Part shown: piece by piece, positions 37,967-49,562 of the stretch | Layout: the number at the start of each line of letters is the position of its first letter | Numbering within the stretch: the first letter of the stretch is position 1 | Source: Cymbidium sinense | Lineage: Eukaryota > Streptophyta > Magnoliopsida > Asparagales > Orchidaceae | DNA length: 64,000 nucleotides | Direction: 5' to 3' | Assembly: GCA_021442155.1 (NCBI GenBank) | Contig: CM038221.1 | Span: 32,455,906-32,519,905 of the forward strand | Notes under the pieces: model-generated | Seen by the model: the letters and a program-made list of their open reading frames with translations, nothing else | The model's database searches: none | Told to the model about the DNA's origin: nothing | Program-made: the position numbers and the translations under genes

Positions 37967-38448
37967 ATTATTAGTACACCAGCTATCATCATTTGTTTTA
38001 ATTTGTTTTAATTTTTTTTAAATGTGATTTAGAGCCTTTTTCTTTTTAACCATTGCATGAAAATATTTGGTATTTCTATCTCCATCAGATATCCATTTTA
38101 TAGAAGCTTTTTGTCGTGAATAGGTCTCCTCCATGTCTTAATACGTGTTAACCTATCTTTAGCTTGAGTTAATAAGGCATTTTTGGATGGATCATTAATG
38201 ACAGCATCTTCTAAAACCATAACCTCATGTTCTAATTATTTGATGTTGGCAAAAGGATTTTTGAAGCAGTGTTTGTTCCACCAAGTGAGGCATTATTTTA
38301 GCCTTTTTAATTTGAACCATAATCTCATCATTTTCACAATAGAATCATCAAGATGGAGAGGTTCGCCCCAATTACTAGCAACCACCTCCATAAATCTATC
38401 ATCCATAAGCCACATATTTTGAAAACGGAATGGAATATGAGAGGAGAG

Positions 38449-38820
38449 TTAATCCGCACTAGCCTTAATAATGATGAGCAAAGGGGAATGATTAGATAGG
38501 GTTCTACTGAGATGTTCAACAGAGGTAATAGGAAAAATATTGATCCATAGATCATTAAACAGGATCCTATCTAATCTTTGCCACAGTCTGTGGTTATTCC
38601 AAGTGAAATGAGATCCAATAAAACCAATATCAGTAAGATGACAATCCAGGATCATGTTATTAAATTCCTCCATGGAGAATAGGTTAAGAGCGTTACCACC
38701 AACTTGTTCAAAAGAGGAAGAGATAATGTTAAAGTCCCCACCCACAAACCAGGGAGCATTGACAGAGGAAGAGAAGCTGGCCAGATCTTTCCATAGAATC
38801 CTTCTACCATACCAATTCAA
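38449..38820 (-). pseudogene. LINE endonuclease, C-terminal half only
   Basis: An apurinic-type endonuclease domain beginning abruptly at WYGRRILWKDLASF. It keeps APWFVGGDFNII (metal and catalytic GDFN), GFIGSHFTWNN and RLDRILFND. The terminal motif is SNHSPL where the family has SDH, so the Asp before the general-base His is lost. The first roughly 90-100 residues, including the catalytic Asn and Glu, are absent because ORF1 sequence adjoins directly. Confidence 0.85.
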
Positions 38821-39705
38821 ATTCTGATAAGGAGGTATTAGAGACCAAAGAATTTTGTGATTTAATCAAGGGAGCCTTAAGAGATGGAGCAACTTTAGGA
38901 AGCACAACAGAACTTTTCTTGAGATGTGGATGAACCACAAAGCATTCTGAAATCCCATACCCATGAATTTTACAATGAGAATAAAATATAGGAAAGTTTT
39001 TAAACTCCACTTTTTGCAAATAACAATATTTCTCTGAGCCTAACCAAATTTCTTTTGAGTATTTTTTAGTTATATCCAACTCAACAAGTATCCGAGCAAT
39101 AGATGTCCTTGTGTTAGAAGCAGTCGCCTAATCTAATTAGAGAGGCCGACTGAACAACCCAGCCACGACAAAGAGAAATTCTGGATTAAAGAAATGAACA
39201 TGTAAATTGGGGAATGAAAATCCAGACAGGAACAATAGGAGACTTCTCCTTAATGACAAAATAAGGTGTCCATTTCAACAAATGCATTTGACAGTTGAAA
39301 ATAAAATACGATCATCAAGAAAAAACTCGAGAATAATCCAGATCATTAGAAAGCTGAATCAGAACATGGCGTGGATCTATCAATCCAATAGAAAAAACAC
39401 TTGAGAGCTTTAAACTATGAAAAAGGATCGAATATTCTCCATAAGTAGATGCGGCAAATTTAAACCAATGTAACAAGCCTTTCCACCACTAAATCAGCAC
39501 ATATAATCTTGGGTACTCCCCGAAAATAAGTAGAGACGAGATCAAGTGACTCACCTGTGTTGTTTGCCTTACCTGCAAGAACATCTTTGAACAACTTAGA
39601 CACCAGGGAGGGATTGGATCCAGAGATCCACGAGGGTTCAGAAAGTTTCACAGCTGCAAGAGAAGAAGTTGGGTTTCCCCAAGGGGGAACAGATGTCATA
39701 TCCAT
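38804..39705 (-). pseudogene. LINE ORF1 (gag-like), broken
   Basis: The sense start is near 39705 (MDMTSVPPWGNPTSS). After a stop and frameshift the zinc-knuckle part reads KVEFKNFPIFYSHCKIHGYG at 39020-38955. In plant LINE ORF1 this is CxxCKxxGHxxxxC; here the first Cys is Tyr and the His is Tyr, so metal binding is lost. The C-terminal part of ORF1 is cut off by the deletion that removes the endonuclease start. Confidence 0.75.
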
Positions 39706-39872
39706 GATCAGTAGGCTTGCATGTCAAATAACCAAAAGCCGACCAGGGCCGTCGAGTTGAAAGAGGAGCCAAGAAAGCCACACGATGAAAAGGCGAGATG
39801 GAAATTGCCATAGCACGGCAAGGCGACGGCTAGGGTGATTGAAATTTAAATGAATGAAATTAAATTCTATTG

Positions 39873-39889
39873 AAATATTTGATAAACTT
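39873..39889 (+). repeat. Target-site duplication of the LINE, right copy
   Basis: Exact repeat of 33367-33383. The pre-insertion sequence resumes here and leads into the copia gag remnant. Confidence 0.9.
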
Positions 39890-40149
39890 ATGTTAATCAT
39901 GCATACAATATGTTGATCTAAAGATAGGTAAATTATCGACAAAATTTATTATCAATATTTGTTGATTGAAATTTTAAGAGTACCATTTACAAATTTGTTA
40001 TTTCTATTTAAAGACTAAATCGCAATATTTTGTTAGGTATCTTATATGTGCCATTTTATTAAATATTTCATTTAAAGCATGTATTTTGTTAATATTTTAG
40101 TTTTCATTATATATATACATAAGGAAATGACAATGTTGTTAATTGTACA
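39890..40149 (+). other. AT-rich leader upstream of copia gag
   Basis: Continuation of the host sequence interrupted by the LINE. No frame is seen. Confidence 0.5.
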
Positions 40150-41710
40150 AATTTTGTTCTTTCAAGAATGTTTCTTCTATATCTGCCAATTTGAATAACA
40201 TTTCAGTGCTTAACGACACTAACTATAAGAAATGAAAAGAGCATATCATCATAGTTCTTGGGTGTATGGATCTTGACTATGCAATCTAAACTGAACATCC
40301 TCTCGCCTTTACTACAAAAAGCACTATTGAATAAAAGACTAATTTTTGAAAAATAGGAGCGTTCTAATTGCATGAGTCTTATGATCATGAAGCATTCCGT
40401 GAAATCATAAGAGGTGCAATGCCAAGAGGAATGTGCTAAAAAAGTTCTAAGCCAAATCTATTTTATTAGTTCTCAAAAGAAAAGGTTGAATTATTCTTAG
40501 TAAACTCATTTCAAAGCTGTATAAAGGCAACGAAATCCTAAGAGAGTACATTATGGAGATGTCTAATTTTGTTACTAGGCTAAGAGTATTAAAATTAGAG
40601 ATGTTTGATGACATTCTTATGCACTTAGTTTTGATCTCTCTTCAAAAAAATTTAATCCTTTAAGATAAGTTATAATACTAAAAAAGGACTCTTAATGAGC
40701 TCATTGCTCAAAGTGTGCAAGAGAAAGAAAGAATAAAGCATGATAAAATAGAAAGTGATCACTATTCCTCTCAGTTACATAAAAGAAAAGGATTTATAAA
40801 GTCAAAGGAGCTATAGATAAAAGGACTTCACAACATAAGGTGCAACATAAATAAGTTAATGTTGTTAGTTATTTCTTTTGCAAAAAGTCTAGTTACGTGA
40901 AGAAGGATTATCCAAGTATGCAAATTGGCTCGTGAAAAAGGGTAAACTTATCAACTTTATTTGTTCTGAAGTTAACTTATCCTTAGTACCAAATCACACT
41001 TGGTGGATAGATACATGTGTAACTACTCACTTAAGTGTGACTATGCAGGGTTGTCTGAGGAGACAAATGTCAATTGATGTTAAAAAGTTCATCTATGTGG
41101 GAAATGACAATGAAGCTTCTGTTGAAGCAATATGCTAATATATATTACATCAATAATGTGGTTGTATTTTGAATTTATATGAGACTTTTTGTGTACCATC
41201 GTTTAGACAAAATTAAATTTATATTTTTTGTTTGGACAAATTTTGTTATTCTTGTTCATTTGGAATTGAAAATTTTAGTCTCTTCCATAATTCAAATATT
41301 ATTGGTGCTGGTTCTTTGATTGATAATCTATATAAATTAAATATTTCTCTTTAACAAATTAATGAAATTTTGCATGCAAATAATTTTGGTACAAAACAAA
41401 AATTAATGAATGAGAATTCATATATGTTATGACACAAGCATTTAGGACATATTTCTAAATAAATTATTGAAAAACTTGTGAAAGAAGGAATTCTTGATTC
41501 CCTTGATTTTTTAGATAATAAACTTTATATAGAATGTATCAAGAGAAAATAAATAACTATTAAGAAAATTAGAGCTACTAGAAATTTAAGCATCCTGGAA
41601 TTAATTCATACGAATATTTGTGATTCATTCCCCACAGCTACTTAAAATGACCAATAATATTTTATTACTTTTATTACATAATTTGCATATTTTTTCTCAG
41701 TTTTTTTCAT
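40150..41710 (+). pseudogene. Ty1/copia gag-protease-integrase remnant
   Basis: Plus-strand gag-pol broken by many stops. Order seen: gag N-terminus (LNDTNYKK, then VLGCMDLDYA near 40270); gag core YIMEMSNFVTRLRVLKLEMF (40550-40605); LNELIAQSVQEKERIKHDK (from 40693); a zinc knuckle near 40870 (YFCKKSS..VKKDYP, with the last Cys changed); protease region 40932-41138 with TWWIDTCVTTHLS, where the family has DSGA, so the active-site Ser-Gly is lost although the Asp stays; GAG_pre-integrase HKHLGHISK (41440) and IECIKRK (41535); then LELIHTNICDSFPTA (41600-41645) opening the integrase. It stops there; catalytic integrase, reverse transcriptase and RNase H are absent. Confidence 0.9.
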
Positions 41711-42179
41711 AATGGATTTCTTTGTGGTATGGCTCTATAGTTTTATCCTCGAAGTTTTTCACATTAAATCTAGTATTTTTCTCAGGTGATTGCTTTTACT
41801 TTATTTTCATTTATTCTGTGTATGCTCTGAAATACTCAAACTAGTTTTACATGCTTAATCTTTATCTCCTAACAAAGACTATGGAGGTCTTGATTTAGAG
41901 AGAGAGAAGACAATACCTCGGCATTAGAAGGACGCTGCCATGTCAATATAATTCATGGATTTGTACCAGTAATTTGGAGAAAATAATGCCACAACACTAG
42001 TATCAAGGCACATAAAAGCAAAAGATAGAGAGGCCAACATCATGGTGCTAAAACCCGTGCAAAATAATTTTCAGAAATATTTAAGTCAGCGCTTAAGCGC
42101 TAGGGTCGCTGTGTTAATGAAATGAGAAAATTCGTATTTAGACAGTTTCTTCCAATCCTGGCGAGCCATGTGGAGCTGA
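41711..42179. other. No gene; contains a 14-bp palindrome
   Basis: A truncation zone between the copia integrase fragment and repeat family B. AGCGCTTAAGCGCT at 42088-42101 is a perfect palindrome. Nothing else recognised. Confidence 0.4.
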
Positions 42180-43520
42180 CATAGACCCCTCTGACACCTC
42201 GATGGTAGCGAATCAACTAAAATTTAGAGACATATCCCATTCATCCTCAATTCGAGCAAAACATGACCATTCACAAGGAGAGCCCCTTGAGTGATTTTAA
42301 AATACCATAGAGTTTCCTAGAGTGTTCCAAAGCCTCCCGAGCTAGCATTTCTTTCTCCATTATGTAGCCAAAATAGGGGAGGCCAATCCGAAGTCCCATT
42401 TGCTCAATCTCTCATCAAACCGCAATCAATCTTGCACACACCATCACCACACCTCGTCGAGCAATACCAAATCATTTCCCAAGCTTCCAAGCTATCGAAA
42501 GTCTAAGTTCGATCGAAGCCGAAGCTCCTACGTGCATGGATTGGTTGTCCGAGTGGCTCACTTCAAATTGAGGTCCAACCTTCTCAACAGAACTTACCCT
42601 CAACTAGGCGAAGATACCTCGGTCGATCCCACCACCGGACATCAGCTCCGGTGAGGTAATTCTTCAAAACTGTTGGTTTAGGAAAAAGTGCTTGGTCCTT
42701 TTCCAAAGAAATTTGTATGTCATGCATTTTTTACCATTGGATGTGTTTGCCTTCTTCTCTTGATGGTGTGGGATCAATTTGATCCCAATCCAAGCTCTGG
42801 TGAGCTTAGATCGAATGGAGAAAGATGGGCAGCATTGAACTCATTTTTAGAACTCATTTTTAGAATGAGTTCTCAACCCCTCCATCTTAGAAATAAGACT
42901 TCTCTTAAATTTTAAGGGATCATTAGTCTTAAGACACATCTAGTGATTATGTGGACATTCAACCTAACCTTAGAGACTTAGAAGAGTTAGCCATAAGAAT
43001 AGGTCATGCCTTAGAGCTGTTAGGAAAATTTTCCTACCCTATATCTTGAACCACATTCCTCACTTCCTTCCTTCAAGTCAAACTCCAAATCAAATCAACA
43101 TCAAACTTAAATTAATTTCAGCATAATTGATTTCCTTCCAAACTCAAATCAATGCCACATGATTGAAATCCATGATTGAAATTCCAAGTTCAAAATATTT
43201 CTTAAGTCCTTAATTCCCCCTTAAGGACTTAGCCTAAATCATCTTCAAATCAATTCAAATTCATGAAATTTTTTCATAACTCATTTATATTCTCATTTAC
43301 ATTCACATATATAAATGAAATATAAATTAAAATCAATCAAATCAAATCCAAAATTCAAAATTCAAATTCACAAATCTTTCCTAAGTCACTCTGATTTTCT
43401 CTTAAGGACTTAGCCTAAATCATCTTCAAATCAATTCAAATTCATAAAATTCTCTTACAACTCATTTATATTCTCATTTATATTCACATATATAAATTAA
43501 ATATAAATTCAAATCATGGG
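42180..43520. repeat. Dispersed repeat family B, Y-X-Z in direct order
   Basis: Y (42180-42840) matches 3601-4320, X (42850-43030) matches 1245-1430, and Z (43030-43520) matches 1440-2200 with two copies of the TTTATATT...ATATAAAT dyad near 43280 and 43470. Order and strand are Y-X-Z, whereas the left copy shows X-Z then Y. The frames at 42400-42654 and 42688-42915 are not conserved in the left copy. Confidence 0.65.
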
Positions 43521-43965
43521 CTTAACGAATGATTTGAGCTTAAAATATATAAATGAAATATTCTCATTTATATTTCTTACAACCCGTTTATAAATTGAGC
43601 TTAAAATATTTATTCGTATTTGGCTCACTTGCTTAATGAATGAGTCAAATATGAGCTACTTAATGAGTCAAAGAGGAACTATTTACAAATTATTAAGTTT
43701 TTTTGACCTCCCTACACGTACGCTCATGCAATTTATGGAATTTCGAAGTGTTGATTGCCTCAAGTGGGTAGGATGAGAGAGAGATTACTTGTGTCTCTAA
43801 CCCGGCAATAAATAATTTAATTATTGAGCATCTCTTTAGGTCAAATTTTGTTGAGTTATTTTATTTAATTTTTATTTTTTATGTTATTTTCTAAAATCAT
43901 ATTTATTTTTTGCATTTTTTAAATATTTATAAATTTTATTTTTAAAAATGAATTATATTATTTAT
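43521..43965. other. AT-rich DNA left of LTR element 1
   Basis: No gene. A TTTAGGTCAAATTTTGTTG word at 43835 followed by T-rich sequence could be the left end of a TTA-type element whose right end lies at 50857, which would put LTR element 1 inside it. The match is weak. Confidence 0.35.
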
Positions 43966-45747
43966 TATGCGTCGGAAACCCGTTGTGGTTGAATAGCCGT
44001 TAGAAAATCTAACATGTACATAGATAGTTGAAAAGAGAATAAGACACTAAGATTTTACATGGAAATTTCAAAATAGGGAAAACCACTAGCCTAGTAAAAA
44101 TTTTCACTATGTATTTATTTTGAGTATAAAGTTTTCCGATAACGGATTACGAATGTATGAGAAGGGCGATAATGGGAATTGAATCAAGCAAACAACGCTA
44201 TGGTTAGATTATATAGTTGTTGGTGATAATTGTTGATGGTGAATAGGGGTCAATGACGGTCACTGGCGGTGATGACTGCTGAGATGGCCGATGGTCTAGT
44301 GTCGACCAGCAGCAATGACCGCACGGTCTGCTGATGACCGCATGGTGGTGATGACGATGATGACCGATGGTGGTATACGACCGCCAGAGTGGAAACCGGT
44401 GCGGGTCGCCAGCGATGTGAGTGAAAGTGCAGCGGTCGACGGACACCGACAATGGTTGATGGCTACGACATGACGATCAGTGATGATGGTTTATGATGAC
44501 CAGCGATGCGGTTGACGCACAACGGATCAGGATGGCCGGTGGCGGTGGTGGCACGGGTGAGACCATCGAAACATGATTATGCTGAGGATTCTCGCTTTAG
44601 CTCTCTCTGGCTACATCAAATCGACATGACGGCCAAGTGGTGATGACTGGAGATGGCCGATGGTTGGCGCGACCCATGGTGTTCGGGTTGATCACGGTGA
44701 TGACCGGGATGGTGATTTACGATGATGATGATAACGATGACGCCGCAAAGCGGGCAACCGACGGTACGCCGGGAGTGGATGAGTGACGTGGTGAGGGATA
44801 ACGATGAATGGTTCGGTGATGACACGACGATGATCGCGATGATGGTCTGCGGATGACAAAGAACGGTCGACGCATAATGGTGATTAGGTAGCGCCGGCAG
44901 CGGTTGGTGGCAATGGTGGTCGGAGACCGTTGAGTGGTGGCATGATTATGCTTGAGGATTCTCAAGCTTTAGCTCCCTCTTCTTTAGCAATGGGTCAACC
45001 ACGGTGACTGGGCGGTAATGACCTAGGTGATGGCCGGTGATGGTCGATAATGCACCGATGACGGTCGCAGAGTGACCGTGATGGTGGTCGCGGTGATGGT
45101 GGTGCGGTGATGACCGGCGACGGCGGTTGACGATGACGATGATCGGCGGTGGAACGACGGCAAATGGCCGTGGCAGGCAACCGTGACGGTGGTCGTGGAT
45201 GACTGGTGGTAGTGAAAGACCACGGTGGTCGGCGGGGATGACCGATGACGATGGTTAAAGGCGATAACCAACGATGATGATTGGCGATGATGATCGGTTG
45301 TGATGACCACACGAAGCAGGACGAGGATCATCGGTGGTTGCGGTAGGAGTGGTGGTGGCATGATTATGCTTAGAGGATTCTCAAGCTTTAGCTCTTTCTC
45401 TTTTTCTTGTGAAGAAAGGGGCTATAGGTTAGAGAAGTGACGTTTCTGTAAATACAATCCAAACAACTCCATCATATGGCTCGAAATGATTCCTTCGATA
45501 ATCTAATGTATTTTAAGTATTTGAATGCTCAAATAAAGTCATAATTATGAGATCTTAGGCTTATTAGATCGGGCTCATCAAGACGCTCAATTTGACAATA
45601 AATACTCCATATTTAGAAATTAACTGATATCACAATGTTTTCAATTATATTTTATGTGTTTGATCTGAGTTAGTCTTGACTCAAAATCAGATTTCTTTCA
45701 ACATCAAGATTCGTGCTTTGATTAGTGGAATTTTCAGTGTCGTATCA
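43966..45747 (+). repeat. 5' LTR of element 1, enlarged by internal triplication
   Basis: It starts near TGCGTCGGAAACCCGTTGTGG and ends at GTCGTATCA. It is about 1.8 kb against 1.07 kb for the 3' LTR, because a GATG/GGCG section closed by CATGATTATGCT..GGATTCTC..GCTTTAGCTC occurs three times (closing words near 44571, 44940 and 45360). The promoter-like CTATTTATAG of the other LTRs is reduced to CTATAGG near 45423. Long minus-strand frames rich in His, Arg, Pro and Ser across 44204-45361 are low-complexity artefacts. Confidence 0.8.
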
Positions 45748-45755
45748 GTTGCCCC

Positions 45756-45792
45756 TATTTTTGGATGATATTACTTATTTCATCCAAAAATA
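45756..45792 (+). other. Conserved hairpin just after the 5' LTR, element 1
   Basis: TATTTTTGGATGA (45756-45768) and TCATCCAAAAATA (45780-45792) form a perfect 13-bp stem with an 11-base loop. It begins 9 bases after the LTR end, where the primer binding site and packaging signals of LTR elements usually lie. Element 2 has the same stem and loop size at 53921-53957. Confidence 0.8.
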
Positions 45793-46260
45793 TATAAATT
45801 TTTCTTAAAATAAAATACGTTTGCTTATTAGCAATTATATAAGTTATATGTATTAATTTATTTATTAACTAATTAATTATCAATGTTTATTTATATATAT
45901 ATATCGATATTTAGTCTTGAAAGAGAGGATTTTTTAATTAAATGTCATAATGAAGAGGGTGTCTTTTTTTAAATTAAATGTCATAATGAGGAGAGGGATT
46001 TTTGATTAAATGGTTAGCGTCCAAAATGAAGAGAGGGTTTTCAAAGTGTTTCTTTTCATTTTTTATTTATTCCTTTTTTACCCCTATAGTGGGTCTATGA
46101 AATCCCCTATAAGGTCAAGTAAGAAGACAAGTCTCATATGTTCTAGTGTTCTTCTATGTTGGATGAGAAATTATCCAATAAAAGTTCAAGGGCTAGGGTA
46201 ATAATTTTTTTTTTAATTTTTTCTTTCTTTTGTCAGTGAAGCTTTGACATTCTTCTTAGA
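45793..46260 (+). other. AT-rich spacer of element 1
   Basis: Non-coding. It contains three imperfect repeats of about 40 bases (AATGTCATAATGAAGAGGG-like, near 45941, 45979 and 46015). No protein similarity. Confidence 0.5.
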
Positions 46261-47440
46261 AGAAGAAGGTTATTTACTTTATTGATCAAGACCCGCAACT
46301 CATACGGCGAGGCTCCAGTTTTCTCTCGAGAGAAGCATCAACTGCTCTCGTCAGACTGACCGGGTTTGGAGGCAATCAAGACTCGTAATTCATACGATGA
46401 GCCTCTGATTTTCCCTCAAGAGATGCGTCAATTGTCCTCATCGGACTGACCGAGTTCAAAAGCGATCAAGGCCTGTATTTCATACGGCAAGGATCTAGTT
46501 TTCCCTCGAAAGAGGCATCAACTATCCTCATCGGACTAATAGGGTTTGAAGGTGATCAAGGCCCATAGTTCATACGGCGAGGCTACAGTTTTTCCTCGAA
46601 AGAGGCGTCAACTATCCTCATCGGACTGACCGGGTTGGGAGGCAATCAAGGCCCGTAGTTCATACGGTGAGGCTCTGATTTTCTCTCGAGAGAGGCATCA
46701 ACCATCCTCGTCGGACTGACTGGGTTCGGAGGTGATCAAGGCCCGTAGTTCATATGGTGAGGCTCCAGTTTTCCCTCGAGAGAGGTGTCAACTATCCTCG
46801 TTGACCGCCTTGAGGCGATCAAGCGCCCGTAGTTCATACAATGAGGCTCCAGTCGAGCGTGTCCTCATCTGACCAACCAGGTTCAGAAGCGATCAAGGCC
46901 CGTAGTTCATATGGCGATGCTCCAATTTTTCTTCGAAAGAGGTGTCAACTGTCCTCGTTGGACCGACCAAGTTTGGAGGTAATAAAGGCCCGTAGTTCAT
47001 ACAATGAGGCTCCAGTTTTTCTCTCAAGAGAGCGTAATTTCTCGTCGAGTTGAAAGTGATCAAGACCCGTAGTTCATACGGTGAGGCTTCGATTTTACCT
47101 CGAGAGAGGCGTCAACTGTCCTCGTCGGGCCGATCGAGTTTAGAGGTGATCAAGGCTCCTAGTTCATATGGCAAGGCTCCAATTTTCTCTCGAGATGTTG
47201 TCCTCATGACCGAGTTGAGGTGATCAAGGCCATAATTTTACGATGAATCGGTTTCTCTCGAGAGATGTGTCAACTTTCTTCATGGGAGTTGAGGCGATCA
47301 AGCGTGGTTCATACATCGAATCGTTTTCCCAAGAGGTGTTATTCACGTTGGGGTGAGTTTGAGATGATCAGGAAGTTCATCTGGTGAGACTGTTTTCCCT
47401 CAAGAGAGGCATCAAGTCATCGTCGGACCGTAGTTGTTCA
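46261..47440 (+). repeat. Array A of element 1, about 13 units of 90 bp
   Basis: Landmark CGTAGTTCATACGGCGAGG recurs near 46294, 46384, 46473, 46564, 46654, 46744, 46828, 46901, 46991, 47068 and 47158, then in shortened form near 47290 and 47370. Each unit continues CTCCAGTTTTCCCTCGAGAG, AGGCGTCAACTGTCCTCGTC and GGACTGACCGGGTTTGGAGG. It is GC-richer than the surroundings. Units near the right end are shortened. Frames across it are products of the periodicity. Confidence 0.9.
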
Positions 47441-47599
47441 ATACCGTATTTTATAAAAAATTAATTTTCTTAAAACTATAATAGTTGACAACTACCAAGG
47501 TTGTGGGAAAGCATTGATTATGAACAATTCATTAGAAAACTCATAAATTATGATAGATAATTTCAGAGTGTCATTCTTCATGATGTTACTTGAGTCGTT

Positions 47600-49240
47600 G
47601 ACTTGGTTGAACCATAATAGTAACTTTGCCAAAAGTGTTACGTGATAATATTAACTTGTATAAAAGATATTGAATTGAATCTGCTGATGATTTTTGACCC
47701 ATCCGAGGTTATTTGCAAAAGTGTTGATGACGTTAACTTTGTATGGAAGAGGTGAATCAAATCCTCCAAGAATTTTTGACCCATCCGGTTATTTGTCAAA
47801 GTATTACTTGATGAGATTAACAGTATGGAAGAGGTTGAATCAAATCACAAGATTTTGACCCCGAGGTTGTTTGTCAAAGTATTACTTGATGATAGTAACC
47901 TGTATGGAAGAGGCTGAATCAAATCCGCCAAGAATTTTTGACCCATCCGAGGTTATTTGTCAAAGTGTTACTTGATGACATTAACCTATATGGAAGAGGT
48001 CGAATTGAATCTACAAAGGATTTTTGACCCATCTGAGATTGTTTGTCAAAGTGTTACTTGATGATGATAACCTGTATGGAAGAGGTCGAATTGAATCTGC
48101 CAAAGATTTTTTACCCATCAGAGGTTGTTTGTCAAAGTATTACTTGATGATGTTAACCTGTATGGAAGAGGTTGAATCGAATCCAGATTTTTGACCCATC
48201 TGAGGTTGTTTGTCAAAGTATTACTTGATGACAGTAACCTGTATGGAAGAGGTTAAATCGAGTCCGCTGAGGATTTTTGACCCATATGAAGTTGTTTGTT
48301 AAAGTATTACTTAATGACATTTATCTGTATGAAAGTGGTTGAATCAAATCCGTCAAGGATTTTAGACCAATCAGAGGTTATTTGTCAAAGTATTACTTGA
48401 TGGAAATAACCTATATGGAAGAGGTTAAATTGAGTCCGCTGAGGATTTTTGACCCATCCGAGGTTTTTTGTCAAAGTGTTACTTGATGATATTAACCTGT
48501 ATGGAAAAGGTCAAATCGAATCCACCAAAAATTTTTTGACCCATCCGAGGTTGTTTATCAAAGTCTTACTTGATGACATTAACCTATATGGAAGAGGTTG
48601 AATCAAATTTGTCAAGGATTTTTGACCCATCCGAGGTTGTTTGTCAAAGTATTACTTGATGACAGTAATTTGTATGGAAGAGGTCAAATAAAATTCACCA
48701 AGGATTTTTGACCCATCTGAGGTTGTTTGTCAAAGTGTTACTTGATAACGTTAACCTGTATGGAAGAGGTCGAATCAAATCCACTAAGAATTTTTGACTC
48801 ATCCGAGATTATTTGTCAAAGTATTACTTGATGATAGTAACCTGTATGGAAGAGTTGAATCGAATCCTCTAAGGATCTTTGACCCATCCGAGGTTATTTT
48901 CCAAAGTGTTACTTGATGACGTTAACCTATATAGAAGAGGTAGAAGTAAATTCTCCAAAGATTTTTGACCTATCTGAGGTTGTTTGTCAGAGTATTACTC
49001 AATGACGTTAACCTGTGTGGAGTAGGAAGAAAGTTATGACCTTATCCAAGTTGTCAGAGTGTTACTCGATGATATTAACCTGTTTGGAGTAGGCACAAAA
49101 TTATGACCTATCCAAGGTTGTTTGCTAGAGTGTTACTCGATGACGTTAACCTGTGTAGAGTATGCACAAAACTATGACCTATTCGAGGTTGTTTGATAGA
49201 GTATTACTCGGTGACATTTAACCTGTGTTGGGGAGGTCAA
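47600..49240 (+). repeat. Array B of element 1, about 19 units of 88 bp
   Basis: The unit reads TTTGACCCATCCGAGG, TTGTTTGTCAAAGTGTTACT, TGATGACGTTAACCTGTATG, GAAGAGGTCGAATCGAATCC and GCCAAGGA. Copies follow head to tail, with one group at the right end (about 48990-49225) of a variant containing GTAGGCACAAAATTATGACC. A non-repetitive 160-bp spacer (47440-47600) separates it from array A. Confidence 0.9.
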
Positions 49241-49241
49241 A

Positions 49242-49499
49242 TCAAAAATATCCATTTGAGATTGTAGCCAAAGTTGCTTCTTGATCTTTGTCTTTTTCAT
49301 GAGTATTATTGACTTGCTTCTCAAACTGATAATCAATTAGATATCTAGAATATTGATTTGGGCGATCTTTTGAAATTAAGAGTTGCCCCCGATTTTCAAC
49401 AAAAGCTGAAGGATCAGATTTCGATGAATCTTCATTCTTCTTATGTGTTCCTCCAGAGTAATATTTCCTCCGCCATATAGATGGTGTTGCTCTGAACAT
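49242..49499 (-). CDS. Antisense open frame beside the 3' LTR, unknown protein
   Basis: An 85-residue minus-strand frame, opposite to the element's polarity. It has normal, charged protein-like composition with QLLISKDRPNQYSRYLIDYQ and HEKDKDQEA stretches. Element 2 keeps recognisable related sequence at 57960-58140 (a YLID motif in a comparable place) but with stops. It could be a fragment of an antisense gene, known from some Tat-lineage gypsy elements, or a chance frame. No promoter was identified and no family recognised. Confidence 0.3.
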   Translation of the reverse strand: MFRATPSIWRRKYYSGGTHKKNEDSSKSDPSAFVENRGQLLISKDRPNQYSRYLIDYQFEKQVNNTHEKDKDQEATLATISNGYF

Positions 49500-49562
49500 A
49501 AAGATAGATTGTAAATTATTATGAATATGTAAAGAGAATGTTTCTGACAGACGGTGCCAAAC

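Larger units (their letters stand above)
33384..39872 (-). mobile_element. L1-type LINE with RNase H domain, nearly full span, inactive
   Basis: About 6.5 kb on the minus strand, from a short 5' UTR (after 39872) through ORF1, endonuclease, reverse transcriptase, zf-RVT region and RNase H, to a long 3' UTR and a short poly-A tail (poly-T at 33384-33390). It is bracketed by an exact 17-bp target duplication. Stops and frameshifts break every domain, and a deletion joins ORF1 directly to the middle of the endonuclease. L1-clade LINEs with a plant-type RNase H are known from angiosperms. It sits inside a copia element on the opposite strand. Confidence 0.9.

Noticed and set aside
42540..42615. 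Possible tRNA-Ser/Leu-like A box (TCCGAGTGGCT)
   Set aside because: No B box or cloverleaf follows, and the sequence is part of repeat family B.
44204..45361. Long minus-strand frames rich in His, Arg, Pro and Ser
   Set aside because: They read the GATG/GGCG low-complexity section of an LTR. Two overlapping frames are equally open and neither is conserved in the other LTR.
46010..47053. Short plus-strand frames in and before array A
   Set aside because: They follow the tandem unit and are not kept in the array A copy of element 2.
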